A stretch of DNA of 64,000 nt from Novosphingobium sp. IK01. Its GTDB lineage: Bacteria > Pseudomonadota > Alphaproteobacteria > Sphingomonadales > Sphingomonadaceae. Shown in pieces: positions 8,799 through 18,243 of the stretch (its first letter is position 1; every line of letters starts with the position of its first letter). Position numbers and translations under genes: made by a program. The stretch spans positions 2,532,501-2,596,500 of the forward strand of contig NZ_BTFW01000001.1 in assembly GCF_033242265.1 (NCBI RefSeq). Reading direction: 5' to 3'. The notes beneath the pieces were generated by a model. It made no database searches, had not been told where the DNA came from, and saw nothing but the letters and a program-made list of their open reading frames with translations.

Positions 8799-10193
8799 AT
8801 GATGACCCACCATTTCGATCCCACGATCCTGCGTGAATACGATGTGCGCGGGGTGTTCGGCCAGACGCTGGGCGCGGAAGATGCGCGCGCCATCGGGCGC
8901 AGCTTTGCCGCGCGGGTGATCCGGGGCGGCGGACGCTGCGTGGCGGTCGGGCTCGACGGCCGGGTGTCTTCGCCGATCCTTGAACATGCGCTGGTCGAGG
9001 GGCTGGCGGCGGGCGGTGTCGATGTCGTGCGGATCGGGCTTGGCCCCACGCCGATGCTCTATTTCGCGGCGGCCACGCTCGATGGGGTCGATGGCGCGGT
9101 GATGATCACCGGCAGCCACAACCCGGCCAACCACAACGGCTTCAAGTTCGTGCTCCATGGGCGCCCGTTCTTCGGCGCGCAGATCGCCGAACTGGGCGCT
9201 CTGGCGCAAGCCGGGGCCTGGACGAGCGGCAGCGGCACGGTTTCGAGCGCCGACGTGATGGACGCCTATGTCGCCGCGCTGCTGCGCGCGCTCGACGGGC
9301 TCGATCCGGCGGCGCTCGCGCGCCTCGCGCTGGCGTGGGACGCGGGCAATGGCGCGGCCGGCCCCGTGCTGGAACGGTTGGTCGCGCGCCTGCCGGGCCG
9401 CCATGTCCTGCTGCACACGGCGGTCGACGGCACGTTCCCCAATCACCACCCCGATCCCACGGTCGAGGCAAACCTTGCCGACGTGCGCCGCGCGGTGGCC
9501 CAGCAGCACCTCGATTTCGCGGTCGCCTTCGACGGCGACGCGGACCGGCTGGGCGCGGTCGATGGCCTTGGCCGCGTGGTCTGGGGCGACCAGTTACTGA
9601 TGATTTTCGCGCAGGACCTGCTCGCCCGCCAGCCCGGCGCGACGGTGATCGCCGACATCAAGGCCAGTAGCGCGCTGTTCGACCGAGTGGCGCAACTGGG
9701 CGGCAAGCCGATGATGTGGAAGACCGGCCATTCGCTGATGAAGGCGCGGATGCTCGAAACCGGCAGCCCGCTGGCTGGCGAGATGAGCGGCCATGTGTTC
9801 TTCGCCGACGACTGGTACGGCTTCGACGACGGCATTTATGCCGCGCTGCGCCTGATCGCCGCGACGATCCGCCTGCACACTTCGCTGACCGACTTGCGCA
9901 GCGCGATGCCCGCGATGGTCAACACTCCCGAACTGCGCTTCCCGGTCGATGAAGCCCGCAAGTTCGCCGCCATCGAGGAAGTTCGCGCCCGCCTCGAAGC
10001 CGAAGGGGTCGACCTGGTCGCCATCGACGGCGTGCGCGTGACCACGCCCGACGGCTGGTGGCTCCTGCGCGCCTCGAACACGCAGGACGTGCTGGTCGCC
10101 CGCGCGGAAAGCACCAGCGAAGCAGGCCTCGCCCGCCTCCTCGCCCAGATCGACGCCCAACTGGCCGCCTCGGGCCTGTCGCGCAAGGGATAG
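8799..10193 (+). CDS. Phosphomannomutase/phosphoglucomutase
   Basis: A 464-residue alpha-D-phosphohexomutase, probably interconverting the 6- and 1-phosphates of mannose and glucose for cell-surface polysaccharide precursors. TGSHNPANHNG carries the phosphoserine, DGDADR the magnesium ligands, and GEMSGHVFF the sugar-binding loop. The length and motifs fit the ManB/AlgC branch rather than GlmM, which is encoded separately at 51249-52589. A second in-frame ATG follows the first directly, so the start is uncertain by one codon. Confidence 0.92.
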   Translation: MMTHHFDPTILREYDVRGVFGQTLGAEDARAIGRSFAARVIRGGGRCVAVGLDGRVSSPILEHALVEGLAAGGVDVVRIGLGPTPMLYFAAATLDGVDGAVMITGSHNPANHNGFKFVLHGRPFFGAQIAELGALAQAGAWTSGSGTVSSADVMDAYVAALLRALDGLDPAALARLALAWDAGNGAAGPVLERLVARLPGRHVLLHTAVDGTFPNHHPDPTVEANLADVRRAVAQQHLDFAVAFDGDADRLGAVDGLGRVVWGDQLLMIFAQDLLARQPGATVIADIKASSALFDRVAQLGGKPMMWKTGHSLMKARMLETGSPLAGEMSGHVFFADDWYGFDDGIYAALRLIAATIRLHTSLTDLRSAMPAMVNTPELRFPVDEARKFAAIEEVRARLEAEGVDLVAIDGVRVTTPDGWWLLRASNTQDVLVARAESTSEAGLARLLAQIDAQLAASGLSRKG

Positions 10194-10213
10194 TGGCTGC
10201 CATACCCGGCGCA

Positions 10214-10252
10214 GCCAAAGATAATGGGGTCGAAGGGGCAATGGCCCCTTCC
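10214..10252. repeat. Dispersed hairpin repeat, family A, copy 1
   Basis: GCCAAAGATAATGGGGTC leads into the palindrome GAAGGGG-CAATGG-CCCCTTC (10232-10251). Related copies follow other stop codons at 32218, 49402, 49521 and 63804. It lies 20 bases after the mutase stop and could act as a 3' end hairpin. Confidence 0.7.
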
Positions 10253-10302
10253 TGATTCCTTTTCTTTCTGTTTTTGCGACCCACCATGCCTATCTAGGCT
10301 CC

Positions 10303-12735
10303 ATGCCCGCGCTTCCTCCTGAAATCGCCGAATGGTTTGCCTCGCGCGGGTGGCGGGTGCGGCGGCATCAGGCCGAGATGCTCGATGTGGCCGATGCCGG
10401 GGGGCATGCCCTGCTGGTGGCGGACACCGGGGCGGGCAAGACGCTGGCGGGTTTTTTGCCGACGCTGGCGGCGTTCTGTCCCTCGCGGCTGGGCGGGGCG
10501 GGGGCCCCTGAAGGGCTGCACACGCTCTATATCTCGCCCTTGAAGGCGCTGGCCCATGATGTGCAGCGCAACCTGCTGGCGCCGATTGCGGAGATGGGGC
10601 TCGACCTGCGGGTGGAGACGCGCAGCGGGGATACGCCTTCGGAGCGCAAGGCGCGGCAGCGGGCGCGGCCGCCCCATGTCTTGCTGACGACGCCCGAATC
10701 GCTGTCGCTGCTGCTCAGCTATCCCGAGGCGCCCGAGATTTTCAGCGGGTTGAAGCGCGTGGTGATCGACGAGATTCACGCTTTTGCCACGGGCAAGCGT
10801 GGGGATTTGCTGGCGCTGGCGCTGGCCCGGCTTCAGGCGCTGGCACCGGGCCTGCAACGGGTGGGGCTGTCGGCGACGGTCGCGCACGAGGATGGTTTTC
10901 GCAGTTGGCTGGCCCCTTGGGGCGAGGTGGACACCGTCGCGCTGGTCGAGGGGGAGACGGGCGCACCGCCGCAGGTTGAGATCATGGTTCCGGCGGGCGA
11001 GCGGGTGCCATGGGGCGGCCATGCGGCGGCATGGGCCGTGCCGCAACTGATGGACCTGATCCGCGCCAACCGGGTCACGCTGGTCTTTACCAACACCCGG
11101 TTTCTGGCCGAATATATCTTCCAGCTGCTGTGGGACGCCAACGAGGAGACGCTGCCCATCGGCATCCACCATGGCTCGCTCTCGGTCGAGGCGCGGCGCA
11201 AGGTGGAAAGCGCGATGGCGCGCGGGGCCTTGCGCGCGCTGGTCTGCACGGCCAGCCTCGATCTGGGGGTGGACTGGGGCGATATCGACCTTGTCGTCCA
11301 GATGGGCGCGCCCAAGGGCTCCTCGCGGCTGCTGCAGCGGATCGGGCGGGCCAACCACCGGCTGGACCAGCCGAGCCGGGCGGTGCTGGTGCCGGGCAAC
11401 CGCTTCGAGTTTCTCGAGGCCATGGCGGCCTGCGACGCGGTGAACGAGGGGCAGCGCGATGGCGAGGATTTCCGGCCCGGCGGGCTGGACGTGCTGGCCC
11501 AGCATGTCATGGCCTGCGCCTGTTCGGGGCCGTTCCACGAGGAGGCCCTGCTGGCCGAAATCCGCTCGTGCTGGCCTTATGCGTGGGTGGACGCGACCGT
11601 TCTGGCGCGCGTGCTCGATTTCGTGGCGACGGGGGGCTACGCGCTGCGCGCCTATGACCGGTTCCGCCGGATCGTGCGCACGCGCGACGGGCAATGGCGG
11701 CTGGCCCACCCGGAACAGGCCGCGCGGCACCGGCTCAACGCCGGGATCATCGTCGATTCCGAGATGCTCGATGTGCGTTTTCGCAACGGGCGCTCGCTGG
11801 GCAAAGTCGAGGAATTCTTCGGCGCGCAATTGAGTCCGGGTGATACCTTCCGCTTTGCCGGGCTCGATCTGGAGGTCGAAGGCGTGCGCGATCTCGACCT
11901 GATCGTCCGCGCGGCGAAGAAGGCCGGGCGCATTCCCAGCTATGGCGGCCTGCGCATGCCGCTCACCACCCATCTGTCGACGCGGGTTCAGGCCATGCTG
12001 GCCGACCGCAGCGGCTGGGCGCGCTTTCCCGACGATGTGCGCGAGTGGCTCGAAATGCAGGACTGGCGCAGCCGCCTGCCCCATCCGGGCGAACTGCTGG
12101 TCGAGAGTTTCCCGCATCAGGGGCGGGCCTATAGCGTGTTCTATACGTTCGAGGGGTGGAACGCGAACCAGTCGCTGGGCATGCTGATCACCCGGCGGAT
12201 GGAGGAACTGGGGCTTGGTCCGCTGGGCTTCGTGGCCAATGACTATGCGCTGGCGGTCTGGAGCCTGCGCCCGATAGCCGACCCTGCGCCGCTGCTTTCG
12301 CCCGACATTCTGGCCCATGAATTCGTCGAATGGGTGCAGGGCTCGCACCTGCTGCGGCGCGCCTTTCGCGAGGTGGCGGTGATTTCGGGGCTCGTCGAGC
12401 GGCAGCATCCGGGCAAGCGCAAGAGCGGGCGGCAGGTCACCTTCTCGACCGACCTGATCTACGATGTCTTGTGCCGCCACGAGCCCGACCATGTGCTGAT
12501 CGAGGCGGCCTGGGCCGATGCGCGCACGCGGATGACCGATCTGGGGCGGCTGGCCGACCTGCTGGAGCGGGCAGGGGCGCAACTGGTCCATGTCGAGGTG
12601 GAGCGGGTGACGCCGCTGGCCGTGCCCGTGCTGGTGATGATCGGGCGCGAGAGCGTGCCCGATGGGGCGGCCGATGACGAGCTTGTGCTGGAGGCCGAGA
12701 GTCTGGGCGGGTTGGCCATGCGGCCTGATTGTTAG
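10303..12735 (+). CDS. Lhr-type DEXH helicase, ligase-associated DNA repair class
   Basis: An 810-residue superfamily-2 helicase of the Lhr-core type. ADTGAGKT is motif I, DEIH in VVIDEIHAFATGKRGD is motif II, SAT is motif III, and RIGRANHRLDQPSRA is motif VI. The C-terminal winged-helix and Lhr-specific domains follow, with a length normal for this family. It is predicted to unwind or anneal strands during DNA damage repair. In many bacteria it sits with an ATP-dependent DNA ligase, an exonuclease and the phosphoesterase PdeM. None of these are beside it here: upstream is a sugar mutase, and downstream are a repeat and sucD on the other strand. Confidence 0.92.
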   Translation: MPALPPEIAEWFASRGWRVRRHQAEMLDVADAGGHALLVADTGAGKTLAGFLPTLAAFCPSRLGGAGAPEGLHTLYISPLKALAHDVQRNLLAPIAEMGLDLRVETRSGDTPSERKARQRARPPHVLLTTPESLSLLLSYPEAPEIFSGLKRVVIDEIHAFATGKRGDLLALALARLQALAPGLQRVGLSATVAHEDGFRSWLAPWGEVDTVALVEGETGAPPQVEIMVPAGERVPWGGHAAAWAVPQLMDLIRANRVTLVFTNTRFLAEYIFQLLWDANEETLPIGIHHGSLSVEARRKVESAMARGALRALVCTASLDLGVDWGDIDLVVQMGAPKGSSRLLQRIGRANHRLDQPSRAVLVPGNRFEFLEAMAACDAVNEGQRDGEDFRPGGLDVLAQHVMACACSGPFHEEALLAEIRSCWPYAWVDATVLARVLDFVATGGYALRAYDRFRRIVRTRDGQWRLAHPEQAARHRLNAGIIVDSEMLDVRFRNGRSLGKVEEFFGAQLSPGDTFRFAGLDLEVEGVRDLDLIVRAAKKAGRIPSYGGLRMPLTTHLSTRVQAMLADRSGWARFPDDVREWLEMQDWRSRLPHPGELLVESFPHQGRAYSVFYTFEGWNANQSLGMLITRRMEELGLGPLGFVANDYALAVWSLRPIADPAPLLSPDILAHEFVEWVQGSHLLRRAFREVAVISGLVERQHPGKRKSGRQVTFSTDLIYDVLCRHEPDHVLIEAAWADARTRMTDLGRLADLLERAGAQLVHVEVERVTPLAVPVLVMIGRESVPDGAADDELVLEAESLGGLAMRPDC

Positions 12736-12743
12736 GCCAAGGG

Positions 12744-12849
12744 CCCCTCCGTCAGGCCTGCGGCCTGCCACCTCCCCGCAAGCGGGGAGGACCATAGAGA
12801 TCCTCCCCATGAAATGGGGAGGTGGCAGGCCGCAGGGCTGACGGAGGGG
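12744..12849. repeat. Long imperfect inverted repeat, REP-like
   Basis: The outer arms CCCCTCCGTCAG and its complement near 12838-12849 enclose a CTGCGGCCTGCCACCTCCCC-type segment on each side and two inner CCTCCCC/GGGGAGG palindromes. The inner core matches the palindrome at 1152-1171. It lies in the convergent gap between the helicase and sucD and could fold into a branched hairpin in RNA. Confidence 0.7.
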
Positions 12850-12859
12850 AAGAAGGCAC

Positions 12860-12896
12860 AAAAAAAGGCCGGAAGGTTTCCCCTCCGGCCTCCTTT
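12860..12896. terminator. Bidirectional intrinsic terminator between helicase and sucD
   Basis: AGGCCGGA (12866-12873) pairs with TCCGGCCT (12884-12891). The run of A on the left serves as the T tail for sucD on the minus strand, and CCTTTT on the right serves the plus strand. Confidence 0.8.
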
Positions 12897-12913
12897 TGCA
12901 TCTGTGTGAAAGC

Positions 12914-13798
12914 TTAGCCCTTGAGCACTTCGGCCAGGGTTTCGCCCAGCAGCGACGGGCTGGGGCTGACACGGATGCCTGCTGCTTCCATCGCCGCGAT
13001 CTTGCTTTCCGCGTCGCCCTTGCCGCCCGAGACGATGGCGCCGGCATGGCCCATGCGGCGGCCCGGAGGGGCCGAGCGACCGGCGATGAAGCCCGCCATG
13101 GGCTTCTTGCGGCCACGCTTGGCTTCGTCGATCAGGAACTGTGCGGCCTGTTCTTCCGCGTCGCCGCCGATTTCACCGATCATGATGATCGACTTGGTGT
13201 CTTCGTCGGCCAGGAACAGTTCGAGCACGTCGATGAAGTTGGTGCCGTTGACCGGGTCGCCGCCGATGCCGACCGCGGTGGTCTGGCCAAGGCCGATGTT
13301 CGAGGTCTGGAACACGGCTTCATAGGTCAGCGTGCCCGAGCGCGAGACCACGCCGACCGAGCCCTTCTTGAAGATCGAACCGGGCATGATGCCGATCTTG
13401 CATTCATCCGGGGTGAGCACGCCGGGGCAGTTCGGGCCGATCAGGCGCGACTTGCTGCCCGAAAGGGCGCGCTTGACGCGGACCATGTCGAGCACCGGGA
13501 TGCCTTCGGTGATGCACACGATCAGTTCCATCTGCGCGTCGATCGCTTCGAGGATCGAGTCGGCGGCGAACGGCGGCGGAACGTAGATGCACGAGGCGGT
13601 CGCACCGGTCGCGGCCTTGGCTTCGGCGACGGTGTTGAAGTTGGGCAGGCCGATGTGGGTCGTGCCGCCCTTGCCCGGCGTCACGCCGCCGACCATCTGG
13701 GTGCCATAGGCCAGCGCCTGCTGGGTGTGGAACGTGCCGGTGGCGCCGGTCATCCCCTGGGTGATGACCTTGGTGTTCTTGTTGACCAGAATGCTCAT
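12914..13798 (-). CDS. sucD: Succinyl-CoA synthetase, alpha subunit
   Basis: A 294-residue alpha subunit of the TCA-cycle enzyme that makes succinate and a nucleoside triphosphate from succinyl-CoA. The N-terminal CoA-binding Rossmann fold begins [19 protein letters not shown]. The phosphorylated histidine lies in [11 protein letters not shown]. It starts 3 bases after the sucC stop, so the two subunits are cotranslated. A terminator follows at 12860-12896. Confidence 0.98.
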   Translation of the reverse strand: MSILVNKNTKVITQGMTGATGTFHTQQALAYGTQMVGGVTPGKGGTTHIGLPNFNTVAEAKAATGATASCIYVPPPFAADSILEAIDAQMELIVCITEGIPVLDMVRVKRALSGSKSRLIGPNCPGVLTPDECKIGIMPGSIFKKGSVGVVSRSGTLTYEAVFQTSNIGLGQTTAVGIGGDPVNGTNFIDVLELFLADEDTKSIIMIGEIGGDAEEQAAQFLIDEAKRGRKKPMAGFIAGRSAPPGRRMGHAGAIVSGGKGDAESKIAAMEAAGIRVSPSPSLLGETLAEVLKG

Positions 13799-13801
13799 GG
13801 A

Positions 13802-15016
<1,215 letters not shown>

Positions 15017-15221
15017 GAAAAATCCCCGCTTGCAGATGAGAAAAGGGATGGCTTGCGCCGCGATTCTGCGTTGCCTTAAGCACACCCACAGGTAGTTGCA
15101 ACGTCCTTGACGCCGCTATCAAATTCTACGGGTGGCAAATTTATCGCAATTGCGGTGCACTTGCATAAGTATGCTATTTTGCTTGCCAAGGGGCAATTTC
15201 TGGCTCAATTCTTGGCGTTGC

Positions 15222-16115
15222 ATGATTGATCCTGCCTCACTTGCGCCTCTTGTCGGCCCGATCGTCGGTCAGGCCGGGCAACTGGCGCTCGACCTCTGGC
15301 CGGGCCATGGCCACGCGCCGCGGATCTGGGAGAAGGGGCCCGACAACCCGGTCTGCGAGGCCGACATTGCCGTCGACAGGTTCCTGCATCAGGCGCTGGG
15401 CGATCTCCTGCCCGAGGCGGGCTGGCTTTCCGAGGAAACCGTCGATGATCCCGCCCGGCTGGCGCGCGAGTTGTGCTGGGTGGTCGATCCGGTCGACGGG
15501 ACGCGCGATTTCGTGCGCGGGGCGCCCGGCTGGGCGGTTTCGGTGGCCCTGATCGCGCGGGGGCGTCCGGTTCTGGCGGTTCTCGATGCGCCGGCGCGCG
15601 ATGAACTGTGGGTGGCCGGGGCCGGTCTTGGCGCCACGCGCAACGGGTTGCCACTGGCTACGAGCACGCGCACCCGGCTCGAAGGGGCGCGCATGCCGAT
15701 GGACTTGCGCCTGCCTTCGGGCGTCGAGCTGACCATGGTGGACAAGCCCAATTCCATCGCCTTGCGCATGGCGATGGTCGCTTCGGGCGAGGCGGACCTT
15801 CTGGCCACCTGGCGCTGGGGCTATGAGTGGGACATCGCCGCCGCCGCCCTGATCGCGCAGGAAGCGGGCGCGACAGTCACCGATGCCCATGGCGCGGGCC
15901 TCGTGTTCAACAAGCCCGATCCGCGCGCCTTTGGCGTGCTGGTGAGCGCGCCAGCCATTCATGACGAGGCGCGCGCGCGGGTGGCGCCGACCACGGCCAA
16001 GTCCCTGCGCGGGCTGGGAAACCCGCCGCAGGGTGTCGACCTGTCGCTGCCCGTCAGGCCTGTCGCAAAGGACGGAGCGGGACCGGACGGGCCCGGACCG
16101 GACAGGAACGACTGA
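15222..16115 (+). CDS. Inositol monophosphatase family protein (CysQ-like 3'-phosphatase)
   Basis: A 297-residue metal-dependent phosphatase. Motif WVVDPVDGTRDF holds the metal-binding aspartates and the catalytic threonine region, and YEWDIAAAALIAQEAGA is the second family motif. The SEET segment supplies the first metal glutamate. Close relatives hydrolyse 3'-phosphoadenosine 5'-phosphate; inositol phosphate or histidinol phosphate cannot be excluded. The tail after residue 270 is Pro/Gly/Asp-rich and unlikely to be folded. The start at 15222 is chosen at the beginning of family homology, since the upstream frame encodes Cys- and Trp-rich junk. Confidence 0.85.
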   Translation: MIDPASLAPLVGPIVGQAGQLALDLWPGHGHAPRIWEKGPDNPVCEADIAVDRFLHQALGDLLPEAGWLSEETVDDPARLARELCWVVDPVDGTRDFVRGAPGWAVSVALIARGRPVLAVLDAPARDELWVAGAGLGATRNGLPLATSTRTRLEGARMPMDLRLPSGVELTMVDKPNSIALRMAMVASGEADLLATWRWGYEWDIAAAALIAQEAGATVTDAHGAGLVFNKPDPRAFGVLVSAPAIHDEARARVAPTTAKSLRGLGNPPQGVDLSLPVRPVAKDGAGPDGPGPDRND

Positions 16116-16131
16116 CCGGGGTGACCCGGTA

Positions 16132-17151
16132 TCAGGCAGGTTCAAAATCCTCGGTATCGATCGTGGCGTGCATGGTCTGGGCATAGCGGTGCCCGGACAC
16201 GGTCTGCTGGTTGATCAGCGCGTCGACTTGCGCGGTCAGGTCGGCCGGGATGGTCCAGTCCTGACGGGCGATGTTTTCTTCGAGATGGGCGATCTTGCCG
16301 GTGCCGGGAATGGCCACGATGTGTTCGCCCTTGCCCAGCACCCAGGCCAGCGAAAGCTGCGCCGGGGTGACGCCCGCTTCGTGGGCGAGGGCGTTGAAAC
16401 GGTCGATCAGCGCGAGGTTGCGGGGCCAGTTGTCGGCCATGAAGCGCGGCATGGCCTTGCGGATGTCGCCCTCTTCCAGCGCCTGTGGGTCGCGCACGCC
16501 ATTGGCCAGCGCCCCGCGCGCGACCGGCGAGAAAGCGACGAACGTGGTGCCCACCTCGCGGCAGGCGTCGAGCACGGCGATCTCGGCCTGACGCGTCCAG
16601 GGTGAATATTCGGTCTGCATCGCGGCGATGGGGTGGGTGGCGGCGGCGCGGCGCAAAGTGTCTGCCGACATTTCCGACAGGCCGATGGCGCCGATCTTCC
16701 CTTCCCGGACGAGGTCGGCCATCGCGCCCACCGAGTCCTCGATCGGCACCGTGAAGTCGCGGCGGTGCATGTAGTAGAGGTCGATGTGGTCGGTCTGGAG
16801 CAGGGTCAGCGACTTTTCCAGCTCGGCGCGGATGGTGTCGGGGTGGCAGTCGATCCCGCGCTTTTCGCCGCTGGCGAAGATGCCCATCTTGCTGGCGAGG
16901 AAGACCTTGTCGCGCTTGCCCTTGAGCGCGCGGCCCACCAGCGTCTCGTTGTGGCCCTGTCCATAGAGGCGGGCGGTGTCGAAATGGTCATAGCCCAGCT
17001 CGATCGCGCGGTGGAGCAGGGCGATGCCGTCCTCCTCGGACGGGCGCTCGCCATAGGCCCAGCTGAGCGACATGCAGCCAAGCCCGATGGGAGCAAGGGC
17101 CCGTCCGGCGAGGGGCCGGCGAAAGGGAGAGGCGGGGGGCAGGATCGACAT
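16132..17151 (-). CDS. Aldo/keto reductase
   Basis: A 339-residue NADPH-dependent oxidoreductase with a TIM-barrel fold. The catalytic tetrad is visible: Asp in FDTARLYG, Tyr in the same segment, Lys in LASKMG, and His in LYYMHRRD. The C-terminal cofactor site IPGTGKIAHLEEN is typical of the AKR11-13 type. It is convergent with the CysQ-like gene and follows the OmpA lipoprotein gene on the same strand, after a terminator. The substrate is not predictable. Confidence 0.93.
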   Translation of the reverse strand: MSILPPASPFRRPLAGRALAPIGLGCMSLSWAYGERPSEEDGIALLHRAIELGYDHFDTARLYGQGHNETLVGRALKGKRDKVFLASKMGIFASGEKRGIDCHPDTIRAELEKSLTLLQTDHIDLYYMHRRDFTVPIEDSVGAMADLVREGKIGAIGLSEMSADTLRRAAATHPIAAMQTEYSPWTRQAEIAVLDACREVGTTFVAFSPVARGALANGVRDPQALEEGDIRKAMPRFMADNWPRNLALIDRFNALAHEAGVTPAQLSLAWVLGKGEHIVAIPGTGKIAHLEENIARQDWTIPADLTAQVDALINQQTVSGHRYAQTMHATIDTEDFEPA

Positions 17152-17223
17152 GCGGGGGGAACTCCTTGTTCCCCGATGGATGCCAGCGGGATGCCCCAGC
17201 CGTCAACCTGTGCGGGAATCACG

Positions 17224-17255
17224 AAAAAGGCGCCCTCCCGCGTGGGAAGGCGCCC
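17224..17255 (-). terminator. Intrinsic terminator of the OmpA lipoprotein gene
   Basis: On the minus strand GGCGCC pairs with GGCGCC (17229-17234 with 17249-17254), with an inner TCCC/GGGA stem, and is followed by five T. It lies about 75 bases after the OmpA-family stop. Confidence 0.85.
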
Positions 17256-17330
17256 TGTTCTGGCCGCCGGCCCGGCAAAGCGCCGGGCCCTTGTGCCGGT
17301 TGCCTGCGCTGGCTGCTTACTGGCCGCGCA

Positions 17331-18020
17331 TTACTGGCCGCGCGCGCGGGCCACGTCGTCCTGCGTGACGGGCACGATCTTGATTTCCACGCGACGGTTG
17401 GCGGCGCGGCCTTCCTCGGTGGCGTTCGAGGCGATCGGCTGGGTCTTGCCATAGCCCTGCGAGCGGATGCGCGCCGGGGCGACCCCGCGCGAGGACAGGT
17501 AATCGGCCACCGACTGGGCGCGGTTCTGCGACAGGGTCATGTTGTAGGCGTCCGAGCCGGTCGAGTCGGTGTGGCCATAGACGTCGATCAGCGAATCCGG
17601 GTACTGGACCAGCGAGCCGGCCACCTTGTCGAGCGTGTCGCGGAAGGCGGGCTTGATCAGCGTGCTGTCGGTGTCGAACGTCACCCCGTTGGGCAGGTTG
17701 ACGAGGATGGCCTTGCCGTTGTCGACCGGGGTCACGTCGACGCCGGTGCCGGCGGTCTGTTCCTTGAGCTGCCTGATCTGCTTGTCCATGGTGTAGCCCA
17801 CGGCCGCGCCCGCGACGCCGCCGATGCCCGCGCCCACGATGCGGCCCGTGCCACCGCCGATCAGCCCGCCCAGCAAGAGGCCGCCCAGCGCGCCCGCGCC
17901 CGCGCCCAGCGCCGTGCGCGAGACCTTCTGCTGGCCGGTGTTGGGGTCGGTCACGCAGCCCGAGAGGCTGATCAGCGACACCGCGCAAAGGCTGGAAACG
18001 AGCACCCGACGAATCTTCAT
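17331..18020 (-). CDS. OmpA-family lipoprotein with glycine-zipper segment
   Basis: A 229-residue outer-membrane lipoprotein. The signal peptide ends in the lipobox LSGC (cysteine near residue 22). A glycine-rich stretch (GAGAGALGGLLLGGLIGGG) forms a glycine-zipper membrane segment. The C-terminal OmpA domain has the peptidoglycan-binding core DVYGHTDSTGSDAYN and the arginine in RVEIKI. It likely anchors the outer membrane to the wall. The ATG at 18020 is chosen because the lipoprotein signal starts there. A 14-base direct repeat (17317-17330 and 17331-17344) covers the stop codon. Confidence 0.92.
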   Translation of the reverse strand: MKIRRVLVSSLCAVSLISLSGCVTDPNTGQQKVSRTALGAGAGALGGLLLGGLIGGGTGRIVGAGIGGVAGAAVGYTMDKQIRQLKEQTAGTGVDVTPVDNGKAILVNLPNGVTFDTDSTLIKPAFRDTLDKVAGSLVQYPDSLIDVYGHTDSTGSDAYNMTLSQNRAQSVADYLSSRGVAPARIRSQGYGKTQPIASNATEEGRAANRRVEIKIVPVTQDDVARARGQ

Positions 18021-18243
18021 TGGTATTCCCCTTCGTTGCATCCCTCTCCCGCGCCTGATCGCAGGGCGGGAGCCAGGCAGGCGGCGAACCGTGAGCGGAT
18101 CACGGCAGCCTGCTTTGCGTCCAATACACGGCCACGGGCTGAATGGTTCCCGAATAATGAACGGTATCGGGCGGGCTGCGGGTATCACGCGAGGCTTCGC
18201 AAGGACTTCGCGGCGCCGCGCAAATCTGCTAGGGGCTTGCCCC

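Noticed and set aside
10294..13116. A 940-codon minus-strand frame opposite the helicase and running into sucD
   Set aside because: It overlaps two real genes and a terminator and carries no recognisable domain.
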